This document shows, one piece after another, positions 41,351-50,729 of a DNA stretch of 64,000 nucleotides (the stretch's first letter is position 1; the number at the start of each line of letters is the position of its first letter). Position numbers and translations under genes: made by a program. This DNA comes from Oleispirillum sp963678075. GTDB lineage: Bacteria; Pseudomonadota; Alphaproteobacteria; Rhodospirillales; Rhodospirillaceae. The stretch is from assembly GCA_963678075.2 (NCBI GenBank), contig CAXXPK010000001.1, forward strand, positions 62,001 through 126,000. The letters run 5' to 3'. The notes under the pieces are model-generated. The model worked only from the letters and a program-made list of their open reading frames with translations. It was not told the DNA's origin and made no database searches.

Positions 41351-43266
41351 TTAAATCCCCAGCCGCGCCCGGACCTCCAGGAAGCCCGCCCAGTCGTCGC
41401 CGAACAGGGGTAGGGCGGAAATCACCGCGGAAGGGGATTGTCGACTCAGGGTGTATTTGGCGCAGGTGGCCATGGCCCCCAACAGCCCCAGTCGATCACC
41501 AGGGGGTGGGACCGCAGCGCGCGAACCAGGGCCAGGGAGCCCTTGGCCTTGACGTCGAACGCGGCCAGAAGATCGTCGTCGGAGAGGCGCGCCAGAACGC
41601 CGTCGCGCAGCACCATGGCCGAATGGACGGCGACGGAAATCGCGCCGAAGCTGCGGCAGCGTCCGTCGGTGGACAGAAAGCGCCCCTGCGACAACATCAG
41701 GTACTTGTTCTGGTGCAGGGTCAGGTTGACGCCCCCGGCGATGGCGAGGGTGCATTCGCCGCCTTCAATGGCACGGCAGGCCAAATGCAGCGCGGTCAGC
41801 GACGACGAACATATGGTGTCCAGGGTCATGCTGGGGCCGGTTAGGTCCAGGGCATGGCTGACGCGGTTGGATACCGAGGCATGGAACGAAAACAGGGCCA
41901 TCGGATTGCCCCGCAGGGTTTCCTCGACCCCGAACAGTTGATAGTCGCCGTACATGGAACCGGCATAGACGCCGACCTTGCATCTCTGCAGGGACTCCGG
42001 TGCGATTCCGGCGTCTTCGATGCAGGCGTGGGTGGTTTCCAGGAACAGCCGGTCTTGCGGGTCCATATAGGTGGCGTTGCGCGGCGGAATGCGGAAAAAA
42101 CGGGGGTCGAACTTATCGACACCGGAAAGGAAGCCGCCCCATTTCGCATAGATGTTGCCGTGGCGGGTCTTGTCGGGGTTGTAGAGCCGCTGCCAGTCGA
42201 AACGCTCAAGGGGATTTTCCTCGATGCAGTCGAGGCCCGCGCACAGATTGCGTCAGAACTGATCCAGGGTGTCGGCCTTGGGGAAGCGCCCGGCCAAGCC
42301 GATCACCGCGATGCCGCTGTCGAGGGCCGGGGCGGATTTCGGCATGGCGACGGGGGACACGGGTGCCGGGGCGGCGGCTGTGGCGGGGGCGGTGTTCGAA
42401 AAACAGGGTCTTGGACAGATCGCCCAAACGGCGTTCCAGGGGGCGGGTCAGTTGCACGGACAGGACCGAATCGATGCCCAATTCCTCGAACGGAGTGTCG
42501 GGGAAGATTTCGCCGATGTCCATTCGCAGTTCGTCGGCCAGGGCGGAGAGCAGCCAGGTCAGGGCCTCTTTCCCCGCGCCGGATTGCGCCGCGGCGGGTT
42601 GGGCGGAGGAGGTGTCTTCGTATCCCATTACCGACACGCAAACCATTCCGTCCGGCTGGGCCAAGACCAGATTGACGACGCCGTTTCCGTTGCCGCGCCG
42701 AGCGTGCAGAAGCAGGTGTGGCGATAGCGGTCGGTGAATGGACAGCCCGCCGATTCGGATGGGGGTGCGTGGGGTTTGATCGTCTGTCGTGATCCGGGCG
42801 GCCAGCAGGGCCATGGCGTCCAGCACCTTCGGCGGCAGGGATGCCGTGCCGCCGTCGGTCAGCCGCAGTCCCGCCAGGGACTGCCCGTCGCCCAGCCATG
42901 CGGCGACAATCGCGGAAGGGAAGGGCGGAGTCATTGGCGTGGGACAGTTCCGGCGCGCGGCGGCGACGTCCAAGGGCGGTGGACTGGGGGGCGGGTCGAA
43001 CCAGATCTCGCCACGGGCCAGGGTGCCGTCGGGGCCGTCGGCGGAAAAACGCGGACGAAGATCGTCGCCGGACAACGTGACGGTCAAGGCGACCGGCGCG
43101 GTCTCCGCGTCGGGGCGAATCTCGCAGCGGACCAGGGTAAGGGACGCGGAGGCAGGGGCGCGTTCGGCGGCGCGGGCCAACACCGCGCCCAGGGAATGAA
43201 GCGCGCTGCCCTTGAAGTCGCGGGAAAAGACCGATCCGCCAGGATGGGGTGGTGAAAACGGTGTCA
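41351..43266 (-). pseudogene. second polyketide synthase fragment (DH-like, ACP, KS start, KR pieces), eroded
   Basis: Reading leftward there is a dehydratase-like region (SIHRPLSPHLLLHARRGNGN), then an acyl carrier domain with its Ser intact (FPDTPFEELGIDSVLSVQLT), then a frameshift near 42400. A ketosynthase start follows (ALDSGIAVIGLAGRFPKADT), broken by TGA at 42253-42255 where the family has Trp (LDQFWRNL). It continues as FDWQRLYNPDKTRHGNIYAK, MDPQDRLFLETTHACIEDAG and DTICSSSLTALHLACRAIEG with the active-site Cys. After TDGRCRSFGA the sequence jumps into a ketoreductase piece (VAVHSAMVLRDGVLARLSDD) and then VIDWGCWGP. This gene converges with the plus-strand one at about 41350. Confidence 0.86.
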
Positions 43267-43429
43267 CTTTGCGATGTCCCTTGCCCGCAAGTCGCGCGCG
43301 GTTGGCGTGCGAATCATGTACCCCCAAATGACCCTGGAGTGTACCCCGCTGCGGTCGGGTCGCGCCAGTCCGGAATGCGGTTAGGCGAAAGCCCCGGGCA
43401 GGGTGCGCCCTTGACGGCGTTGCCGCCCG

Positions 43430-43446
43430 GTGCTTTCTGAAAGCAC
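43430..43446 (+). repeat. 17-bp palindrome upstream of nupC-like gene
   Basis: GTGCTTTCTGAAAGCAC is a perfect palindrome around a central T, 18 bp before the transporter start and overlapping its likely leader. A TTGACG lies 20 bp upstream at 43411. It could be an operator for a nucleoside-responsive repressor. Confidence 0.45.
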
Positions 43447-43464
43447 GGGGAAAAACGGGGAAGC

Positions 43465-44570
43465 ATGATGTTGCAAAGTGTCCTGGGGTTGGTTGGGCTG
43501 ATGGCGATCGCCTGGGTCTTCGCCGATGCGATGATGTCCCTGAACGGCATGGTCGATGCCCTGCAGCGGGCGACCCGCGACGGGACCTCGTTTGTCTTCG
43601 GCTATCTGGACGGCGGACCGCTTCCCTTCGCCGAAACCGCGCCCGGCAGCGCCTGGACCATGGGCTTCCAGGCGCTGCCGCTGCTGCTGGTGGTCAGCGC
43701 GGTCTCGGCGCTGCTGTTCCATTGGCGGGTGATTCCGGTCGTTGTGCAGGGGTTTTCGCTGATTCTGCGCAAGACCATGGGGGTTGGCGGCGCCTTGGGG
43801 GTCGGGGTCTCCTCCAATATCTTCGTCGGCATGGTCGAGGCGCCCTTGATCATCGCCCCCTATCTGCGGGCGATGACCCGCAGCGAGTTGTTCACCCTGG
43901 TGGCCGTGCCGCGATCCTCAACCCGGTGCTGCCGGGCGCGATCGGCCATATCCTGACCGCCTCGATCATCAGCGCCCCGGCCTCGATTCTGATCGCCCGC
44001 ATCATGGTGCCGGAAACGATGACGGTCAGCCAGGGCGGCGCGCCGATCGCCAGCACCGCCACCAGCGCCATGGACGCGGTGACCAAGGGGACCGAGGACG
44101 GCGTCAAGCTTTTGATCAACATCATCGCCATGCTGGTGGCGTTGGTCGCTCTGGTGTCCTTGGCCAATCAGGTTCTGGGCCTGTTGCCCGACATCGCGGG
44201 CGCGCCGTTGACTCTGCAACGGATCTTCGCGGCGGCGATGTGGCCGGTGGTCTGGTTGATGGGGATTCCGGCCGAGGAGGCGGCGACCGCCGCCGCCCTG
44301 ATGGGAACCAAGACGGTCCTGAACGAGTTTCTGGGCTATCTGCAATTGGCGGCGTTGCCCGCCGGAAGCTTGAGCCCGCGCTCCACCCTGATCATGACCT
44401 ATGCGATGTGCGGTTTCGCCAATTTCGCCAGCCTGGGAATCATGATCGGTGGCTTGAGCGTGATGGTGCCGGAACGCAAGGCGGAGGTGGTCAACCTTGG
44501 CCTGCGATCGATCGTCGCCGGGACCTTGGCTACGTGCATGACCGGCGCGGTGATCGGCGTTCTGACCTGA
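43465..44570 (+). pseudogene. concentrative nucleoside transporter (NupC/CNT family), two internal deletions
   Basis: CNT proteins import nucleosides with protons or sodium. The start MLQSVLGLVGLMAIAWVF runs straight into MMSLNGMVDALQRATRDGTS, so the first two or three helices are missing. GTSFVFGYLDGGPLPF, FQALPLLLVVSAVSALLFHW and SSNIFVGMVEAPLII are typical. Near 43905 a second gap of roughly 17 residues with a frame change removes the GGMATIAGT-type segment; the other frame resumes at AILNPVLPGAIGHILTASII. The rest (GIPAEEAATAAALMGTKTVL, NEFLGYLQ and TYAMCGFANFASLGIMIGGL) is normal to the TGA. The substrate-binding core is interrupted, so transport is unlikely. Confidence 0.85.
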
Positions 44571-44661
44571 GGACGGCGCGATTTGTGGCGGTTGAAGCGA
44601 CGCGGGGCTTGTCTTGTTGCCTTGCATCATCGGTTTCGACGACTTCATGCGAGGCACCGCC

Positions 44662-46100
44662 ATGACCTTCCTGAAAGACGGCTCCCTTTTGCGCGCCCAG
44701 GCTTTCGTCGATGGGGTTTGGTGCGATGCGGCAACGGGGAGTGACTTCGCGGTGACCAATCCGGCCACCGGCGAAACCGTTGGGCGTGTTCCCGACATGG
44801 ATGGCGCCGGCGCCGATCGGGCAATTGCTGCCGCCGATGCGGCGTTTCCCGCCTGGGCCGCCAAAACTGCCAAGGATCGTGCCGCGATCCTGCGCCGCCG
44901 GACGATCTGGCCGCCTTGATGACCTCGGAACAGGGCAAGCCCCTGGCCGAGGCGAGGGGGGAAGTGGGCTATGGCGAGTCCTTCGTCGAATGGTTCGCCG
45001 AGGAAGGCAAGCGCATCTACGGCGACGTCATTCCCGCGCACAAGCCGGATGTCCGCATTGTCGTCTTGAAGCAGCCGATCGGCGTTGTCGCGGCGATCAC
45101 GCCGTGGAACTTTCCGGTGGCGATGATTGCCCGCAAGGTCGCCCCGGCGTTGGCCGCCGGGTGCACGGTGGTGGTCAAGCCCGCCGGCGATACGCCGCTT
45201 TGCGCTCTGGCCCTGGCCCTGCTGGCGGAGCGCGCGGGTCTTCCCGCCGGGGTCTTCAATGTCGTTACGGCGCGGCGTGGGGCACCGATCGGCAAGGCGA
45301 TGTGCGACAGTCCGCTGGTCGGGAAGCTGTCATTCACCGGCTCGACCGAGGTCGGCAAGCTGCTGATCCGCGACGGTGCCGTGACGGTCAAGAAAGTCAG
45401 CATGGAACTGGGCGGCAATGCGCTGTTCATGGTCTTCGACGATGCCGATCTGGATGCGGCGGTGGTCGGCGCGATGGCCTCGAAATATCGCAACGCCGGG
45501 CAGACCTGCGTCTGTGCCAACCGCTTCCTGGTGCAGGCCGGGGTCTATGACGCCTTCGCCGCGAGGCTGGCCCATGCCGTCGCCGCCTTGAAGGTCGGCA
45601 ACGGCATGGAGGTAGGGTTTACGCAAGGCCCGCTGATCAACGACTCCGCCGTCGCCAAGGTCGAGGGTCTGGTCGCCGACGCCCTGGCCAAGGGGGCGCG
45701 GGCGGTGTGCGGCGGCGGTCGTGCCGGGGTTTCCGGGACTTTTTACCAGCCGACCATTCTGACCGGCGCGACGCCGGATATGGAAATATTCACCGAGGAA
45801 ATCTTCGGTCCGGTGGCGGTGCTTTACCGCTTCGAGACCGAGGCCGAGGCGGTCGCCCTGGCCAATGATACCCGTTTCGGTCTGGCCGCGTATCTTTATG
45901 CCCGCGATGTCGGCCGCATCTTCCGCGTCGCCGAGGCGTTGGAATACGGCATGGTCGGCATCAACGAAGGACTGATCTCCACCGCCGAGGCTCCGTTCGG
46001 CGGCGTGAAGGAATCCGGTCTGGGGTGCGAAGGCTCGAAGTACGGAATCGAGGATTTTCTGGAAATCAAATACCTCTGCCTTGGCGGTCTTGCCGGTTGA
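44662..46100 (+). pseudogene. gabD: succinate-semialdehyde dehydrogenase-type ALDH, short deletion and frameshift
   Basis: NAD(P)-dependent aldehyde dehydrogenase of the GabD class, oxidising succinate semialdehyde to succinate. The first frame gives DGVWCDAATGSDFAVTNPAT and FPAWAAKTAKDRAAILRR. There about 10 residues (WYDLI-type) are lost and the frame changes; PDDLAALMTSEQGKPLAEAR resumes in the second frame. The body is intact: TPWNFPVAMIARKVAPALAA, FTGSTEVGK, ELGGNALFMVFDDADLDAAV and NAGQTCVCANRF with the catalytic Cys. The second frame has an ATG at 44919 and could give a 393-residue enzyme lacking the N-terminal strand pair, so residual activity is not excluded. Confidence 0.86.
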
Positions 46101-46185
46101 TCTTCCCGCCACGGGCAGTCCGATCTTGGTTTTTTGCGGGGGCGGGCCTGGCGTGGTCCGCAGGAGTCGAAACGCGGAGGTATTT

Positions 46186-47103
46186 ATGCGCATTCTGGTG
46201 GTTGGGGTCGGCGGCTATTTCGGTGGGCGTCTGTTGCAGGCGGGGCGAGACGTGACCTTTCTGGTGCGGCCGAAGCGCGCCGCGCAATTGGCCGCCACGG
46301 GTCTGTCGATCAAAAGTTCGCTGGGGGATTTTCACCGCGCCGCGCCGCCCACCGTCACCGCCGACCGTTTGGACCGGCCCTTCGACCTGATCGTGCTGAG
46401 TTGCAAGGCCTATGACCTGGAGTCCGCGATCGCGTCCTTCGCCCCGGCGGTGGGTAAGGACACCTTGATTCTGCCGCTGTTGAACGGCATGAGGCACATT
46501 GACGTGCTGGACGCCCGCTTCGGTCGGGAGAAGGTGTTGGGCGGGTTATGCCAGATTTCCTCCGGCCTGGATGCCGAGGGCCGCATCCTGCACTTCAACG
46601 ACGTTCACAATCTGGTGTTCGGCGATCGCGCCGATCCGGCCTCGGCGCGCGCCGCCGGGGCTGTGCCGGGGTTGGCGGATTCCGGTTTCGTCGTTCGCGA
46701 AAGCCCGAACATCACCCAGGAAATGTGGGACAAGTGGGTGTTCATCGCGGTCTGCGCCGGGGTCACCTGCCTGATGCGGGCGGCGGTCTGCGATGTCATC
46801 GCGGCGGGCGGCGCGGGTGTGATTTCCACCCTGTTCGATGAATGCGCCGCGATTGCCGCCGCGCAGGGCTTTCCCTCGGGCGAGGGATTGTTGAAACAGC
46901 GCGAGACCTTTCTGCTGTCGCCAAAATCGACGATCATGGCCTCCATGCTGCGCGATGTGGAGCGCGGCCAGATGGAGGAGGGCGACCACATCCTGGGCGA
47001 GTTGTTGAAGCGCGCCAAGCGGGGGTCGGACGCGCCGACGCTCAATCTGGCGGTGATTCACCTGAAATCGTACGAGGCGAGGCGCCTTCGCGAACGCGGC
47101 TGA
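46186..47103 (+). CDS. panE: 2-dehydropantoate 2-reductase (ketopantoate reductase family)
   Basis: A 305-residue NADPH enzyme of pantothenate synthesis. Landmarks are GRDVTFLVRPKRAAQLAATG, the DLIVLSCKAYDLESAIASFA strand, KDTLILPLLNGMRHIDVLDA (Asn-Gly-Met motif), GGLCQISSGLDAEGRILHFN and EMWDKWVFIAVCAGVTCLMR with the catalytic Lys and helix. The N-terminal motif reads VVGVGGYFGGRLL where the family has GxGAIGGYFGGRLA, so two or three residues of the GxGxxG dinucleotide loop are missing. That may weaken NADPH binding. The ATG at 46186 follows GCGGAGGTATTT. Confidence 0.82.
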   Translation: MRILVVGVGGYFGGRLLQAGRDVTFLVRPKRAAQLAATGLSIKSSLGDFHRAAPPTVTADRLDRPFDLIVLSCKAYDLESAIASFAPAVGKDTLILPLLNGMRHIDVLDARFGREKVLGGLCQISSGLDAEGRILHFNDVHNLVFGDRADPASARAAGAVPGLADSGFVVRESPNITQEMWDKWVFIAVCAGVTCLMRAAVCDVIAAGGAGVISTLFDECAAIAAAQGFPSGEGLLKQRETFLLSPKSTIMASMLRDVERGQMEEGDHILGELLKRAKRGSDAPTLNLAVIHLKSYEARRLRERG

Positions 47104-47184
47104 TTTCTTCAAGCCGCCCCTTTATTGACGGAAGGGCTTTATGCTGCCGTGCCAAGTGTCGAGTACGGGTTGAGGGGCCTGAAG

Positions 47185-48069
47185 ATGAAGGGGATTGTGC
47201 TTGCGGGTGGGGCCGGTACGCGGCTGCATCCGGTTACGGAAGTCGTGAGCAAGCAACTTCTGCCTGTTTACAACAAACCGATGATATTCTTTCCGTTATC
47301 GACCTTGATGTTGGCGGGCATCCGCGAGGTCTTGCTGATCACCACGCCCGCCGACCAGCCGCTGTTCCGGCGCTTGCTGGGGGACGGCGCGCGTTGGGGA
47401 ATTTCCATCGAATACGCGGTGCAGCCATCGCCCGACGGTTTGGCGCAGGCTTTCCTGATCGGTCGGGATTTCATCGGCGACGACACCTGTGCCCTGATCC
47501 TGGGCGATAACATTTATTACGGTCATGGCCTGACCGATATCTTGTGCGACGCGGCGGCGTTGACCGAGGGCGCGCGCGTCTTCACTTATTGGGTATCCGA
47601 TCCCGAACGCTATGGCGTGGTCGATTTCGATGTCGCCGGACGCGCCTGCCGCGTCGTCGAGAAGCCGAAGGACCCGGTCAGCAATTGGGCGGTCACCGGG
47701 CTTTACTTCTATGACCGCGAGGTGGTGGAAATCGCCGCCGCGTTGAAGCCCTCGCTGCGCGGCGAGTTGGAAATCACCGACATCAACGCCGCCTATCTGG
47801 CGAAAGGCACGCTTGCGGTTGCAAAGTTAGGGCGCGGGTTCGCCTGGCTGGATACCGGCACCCATGAAAGCCTTCTGCAGGCGTCGCAGTTCGTCCATTC
47901 GGTGGAGGTGCGTCAGGGCCTGCAGGTCGCCTGCCTGGAAGAGGTTGCCTTCCGCAAGGGTTTCATCGATGTGGCGCACGTTGAGCGTCTGGCCGCCGAG
48001 TCCACGGCGGCGCAGAAACAATATCTTCTTCGCGTTCTTGATGAAAGGGGGGCGTGTTGTCCAGCATGA
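47185..48069 (+). CDS. rfbA: glucose-1-phosphate thymidylyltransferase
   Basis: A 294-residue nucleotidyltransferase that makes dTDP-glucose, the first step toward dTDP-rhamnose. It has the start MKGIVLAGGAGTRLHPVT (pyrophosphorylase loop), SKQLLPVYNKPMIFFPLS, ILGDNIYYGHGLTDIL and GRGFAWLDTGTHESLLQAS, all as in RmlA. The start at 47185 is fixed by the family N-terminus. Its TGA overlaps the ATG of the next gene. rfbB and rfbD, needed to finish dTDP-rhamnose, are not in the window. Confidence 0.95.
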   Translation: MKGIVLAGGAGTRLHPVTEVVSKQLLPVYNKPMIFFPLSTLMLAGIREVLLITTPADQPLFRRLLGDGARWGISIEYAVQPSPDGLAQAFLIGRDFIGDDTCALILGDNIYYGHGLTDILCDAAALTEGARVFTYWVSDPERYGVVDFDVAGRACRVVEKPKDPVSNWAVTGLYFYDREVVEIAAALKPSLRGELEITDINAAYLAKGTLAVAKLGRGFAWLDTGTHESLLQASQFVHSVEVRQGLQVACLEEVAFRKGFIDVAHVERLAAESTAAQKQYLLRVLDERGACCPA

Positions 48070-48939
48070 CCCAAGCCCTCTTGGCCGCGTCGGATATTGG
48101 GGACTTCTCGGCGCGGGTCGGCGCCGTCCTGGTCTCCTATAACAGCGGCGCGGAGTTGGCGGAGAGCCTGCCGCCGTTGGCGGGGTTGGCGCGGGTGATC
48201 GTCGTCGATAATGCCAGCGCCGACGACACCATGGCGGCGGCCCGTTTGGCCCTGCCCGATGCCGTGGTCTCGCCGGAGGCGGTGCGCCGGTTGGTGGAAG
48301 CCGCCGATCGTTACCCCGACGCGGCGATTTTTGGCCCGGCGCTGCTGACTCCCACCGGTAAGGTGGAACTGTCGCACAACCTTGATCTGTTCGCGCAGGA
48401 CGGCAATCGCAAACGCGCCGACGCCGACTTGCCGCCCGAGGGCGATTTGTGTGCCGGGTTCATCTCGGGCGCGGTGATGCTGTTGCGGATGAAGGCCGGT
48501 TCCGATTTCGGCGGTTTCGATTCCGATATTTTTCTGTTCTACGAGGATACCGAGCTGTGCCTGCGTGCCGTCCGCGCCGGATGGTCCCTGGTGCATGTGC
48601 CGTCGGCGCGGGTGATCCACGTCGGAGGCGGGTCGTCGCGCCCCAATCCCCGCATCGATTATCTGAAGCAATGGCACATGGCGTGGTCGCGCCTGCATGT
48701 CGAACGAAAATACCGTGGCCGCGCCGCTGGCCCTGCGTCTGCTGCTTGCTCATGGGGTAAAGGCGCTGGGCTACGGCCTGTCGTTCCGGCGCGCCAAGCT
48801 CAGGCGGCACGCGGCGCGGTTCGCCGGTTCCGTCGCCGCCTTGTTGGGGCGTCCCGCCTGTTCCATGGCGGTGCGAAGCGCCAGAATCTCGAAGGGGGAC
48901 ATCGTGTCGATGTCCTTGCGAGGAACGGGCGCGCTATGA
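48066..48939 (+). pseudogene. family 2 glycosyltransferase (rhamnosyltransferase-like), deleted and frameshifted
   Basis: The N-terminus (RVGAVLVSYNSGAELAESLP, ARVIVVDNASADDTMAAARL) and the later part (GPALLTPTGKVELSHNLDL, LCAGFISGAVMLLRMKAGSD, FLFYEDTELCLRAVRAGWSL) are WbbL-like. Between LPDA and VVSPEAVRRL about 30 residues are missing, which should contain the NxGF..NxG and LLLLNPDA (DxD-equivalent) core. Near 48700 the frame changes; the natural C-terminus (LALRLLLAHGVKALGYGLSF) is in the other frame and would end at TGA 48937-48939, overlapping the rfbC ATG. In the current frame there is no stop, so it reads in phase into rfbC. Confidence 0.85.
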
Positions 48940-49493
48940 AGGTCATCCCCACCCCCTTGGTTGGCGCCTTGGTGCTGGAACCCGATCGCTTCGGCGATGC
49001 CCGTGGGTTCTTTTCCGAGACCTACAATCGCCAACGATGGGTCGAAGCCGGGATCGATGCCGTTTTTGTGCAGGACAGTCATTCCGCCTCCGCCCTCAAG
49101 GGTACGATACGCGGCCTGCATTGGCAGGCGCCGCCCCATGCCCAGGCCAAGCTGGTGCGGGCGGCTCGGGGCGCGGTTCTGGACGTCATCGTCGATGCGC
49201 GCCGTGAGTCGCCGACCTTCGGGCGGCATTTCGCGGTGGAACTGAGCGCTGAGAACTGGCGGCAGCTGTACGTCCCGGTCGGCTTCGCTCATGGGTTTTG
49301 CACCCTGACCGATGATGTCGAAATGCTCTACAAACTTAGCGATTATTATGCCCCCGCCGACGAGGGCGGTTTCCTGTGGGATGATCCGGCGCTGGGCATC
49401 ATCTGGCCGGTATCGCGGGCGGAGGCGGTGTTGTCCGCTAAGGATGCCCAGCTGCCCCGCTTCGCCGACGCGGCGATTCCCGACTTCTTCTAA
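48936..49493 (+). CDS. rfbC: dTDP-4-dehydrorhamnose 3,5-epimerase
   Basis: A 185-residue cupin-fold epimerase of the dTDP-rhamnose pathway. Motifs are GALVLEPDRFGDARGFFSET, FVQDSHSASALKGTIRGLHW, the catalytic-His strand GLHWQAPPHAQAKLVRAARG, and VPVGFAHGFCTLTDDVEMLY with the second conserved tyrosine. The ATG at 48936 begins the family sequence and overlaps the ancestral stop of the glycosyltransferase (ATGA). Because that gene is frameshifted, a long GT-RfbC fusion could also be made. The length is normal. Confidence 0.94.
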   Translation: MKVIPTPLVGALVLEPDRFGDARGFFSETYNRQRWVEAGIDAVFVQDSHSASALKGTIRGLHWQAPPHAQAKLVRAARGAVLDVIVDARRESPTFGRHFAVELSAENWRQLYVPVGFAHGFCTLTDDVEMLYKLSDYYAPADEGGFLWDDPALGIIWPVSRAEAVLSAKDAQLPRFADAAIPDFF

Positions 49494-49671
49494 GAAACGA
49501 GGCCCGTCGTCGCCGCTGGCTTTCATGGTCGGGGCAGGCGAGGCATGCGGTCTTTGAGGCCCAACCAAGCACCTACCCGAATTGACAGGGTCTGGGTTTT
49601 ATGACCATCCTTTTATTGCACTTTTGTGACACTTAGAGGTCCTTCCAAAAAGACGGAAAAGGGGTGGAACC

Positions 49672-50667
49672 ATGTGTTTGACGAGGCTTGCATCCGTATG
49701 CATCGGGCTTGTTCTGGCCGCCGCGATATCGACCAGTGCCCAGGCCGAGCAGAAAAAACTGTATGTTTACACGTCGATGAAGGAGTCCCTGATCGGCGGA
49801 CTGAAGGTGGCTTTCCTGAAGCAGCACCCAGAGATCGACATGGTGCATCAGTCGGCGGGCGCCGGGAAGCTGATGGCCAAGATCGCCGCCGAGCGCGAGT
49901 CGGGCAAGATCATGGCCGACGTCTTGTGGACATCGGAGGTGCCGGACTTTTATCAGATGAAGAAGGAAGGGCTGTTGCTGCCCTATGTCTCGCCGGAATT
50001 GAAGGCGGCGATCAATCCGTTGCCGGATTACGATGGGTCGTTCACCGCGATTCGTCTGGGGACGCTGGGCATCGCCTATAATACCCGTCTCGTCAAGGAG
50101 CCGCCGAAGACGTGGGCGGATTTGAAAAAGCCGGCGTTCAAGGGTGCCTTCGGGGTGGCCAATCCGGCGCTGTCCGGGACCTCGTACATGAGCGTCGCGC
50201 TGCTCTCCAAGACTTTCGGCCGGGAGTATTTCGAGGCTCTGCGCAAGAACGGCGCGAAGATGGGCAAGGGCTCGGGCCAGGTAGTGGACGACACCGCTTC
50301 CGGCGAGCTGCTGGCCAGCCTGGGCGTCGATTACATCACCCTGGACAAGATCGGCAAGGGTGCGACTCTCGGCCTCGCCTATCCGCCCGAAGTCATCGTG
50401 ATCCCAAGCCCGGCCGCGATCATCAAGGGCACGGAACACCTTGAGGCCGCGAAGCTGTTCGTCGATTTCCTGCTGTCGAAGGAAGGCCAGACGATCATCG
50501 CCAATGGCGGGACGCTGCCGGTGCGGACCGATGTCACGGTTCCCGCCAAGTTCGGTCTTCCGCTGGTCGCCGATGCGGTGAAGCGGTCGATCAAGGTCGA
50601 TTATCCGGCCCTCATCGCCGGCAAGGAAGCGACCATCAAGAAATTCACCGAGATCATGCAGAAGTAG
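49672..50667 (+). CDS. ABC transporter periplasmic binding protein (FbpA/AfuA-like)
   Basis: A 331-residue secreted binding protein with a signal peptide (ASVCIGLVLAAAISTSAQA, cut before EQKKL). The fold type matches iron(III), sugar-phosphate or aminoethylphosphonate binding proteins: KKLYVYTSMKESLIGGLKVA, VHQSAGAGKLMAKIAAERES, MADVLWTSEVPDFYQMKKEG and PAFKGAFGVANPALSGTSYM. The adjacent tyrosine pair used by FbpA for iron is not seen, which favours an anion or phosphonate/sugar-phosphate substrate. The ATG follows GGAAAAGGGGTGG. It starts a four-gene operon with two ATPases and a double-length permease. Confidence 0.87.
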   Translation: MCLTRLASVCIGLVLAAAISTSAQAEQKKLYVYTSMKESLIGGLKVAFLKQHPEIDMVHQSAGAGKLMAKIAAERESGKIMADVLWTSEVPDFYQMKKEGLLLPYVSPELKAAINPLPDYDGSFTAIRLGTLGIAYNTRLVKEPPKTWADLKKPAFKGAFGVANPALSGTSYMSVALLSKTFGREYFEALRKNGAKMGKGSGQVVDDTASGELLASLGVDYITLDKIGKGATLGLAYPPEVIVIPSPAAIIKGTEHLEAAKLFVDFLLSKEGQTIIANGGTLPVRTDVTVPAKFGLPLVADAVKRSIKVDYPALIAGKEATIKKFTEIMQK

Positions 50668-50688
50668 TGATTCTTCTCGTCTGAAAAC

Positions 50689-50711
50689 GGGGCGGCGATT
50701 CTCGCCGCCCC
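50689..50711 (+). repeat. intercistronic hairpin after the binding-protein gene
   Basis: A 10-bp perfect stem (GGGGCGGCGA and TCGCCGCCCC, loop TTC) lies in the 62-bp gap to the first ATPase gene. Hairpins at this place in ABC operons often protect the upstream mRNA and allow more binding protein than membrane parts to be made. Confidence 0.65.
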
Positions 50712-50729
50712 GCCCGGAGGTTTTGTCTT

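Noticed and set aside
37942..43266. A functional new polyketide or hybrid system
   Set aside because: Missing active-site residues, several stops and frame changes in almost every domain make function very unlikely.
49494..49671. Riboswitch or clear promoter before the binding-protein gene
   Set aside because: A TTGACA is present at about 49580, but no -10 box with 16-18 bp spacing follows, and I see no recognised riboswitch core.
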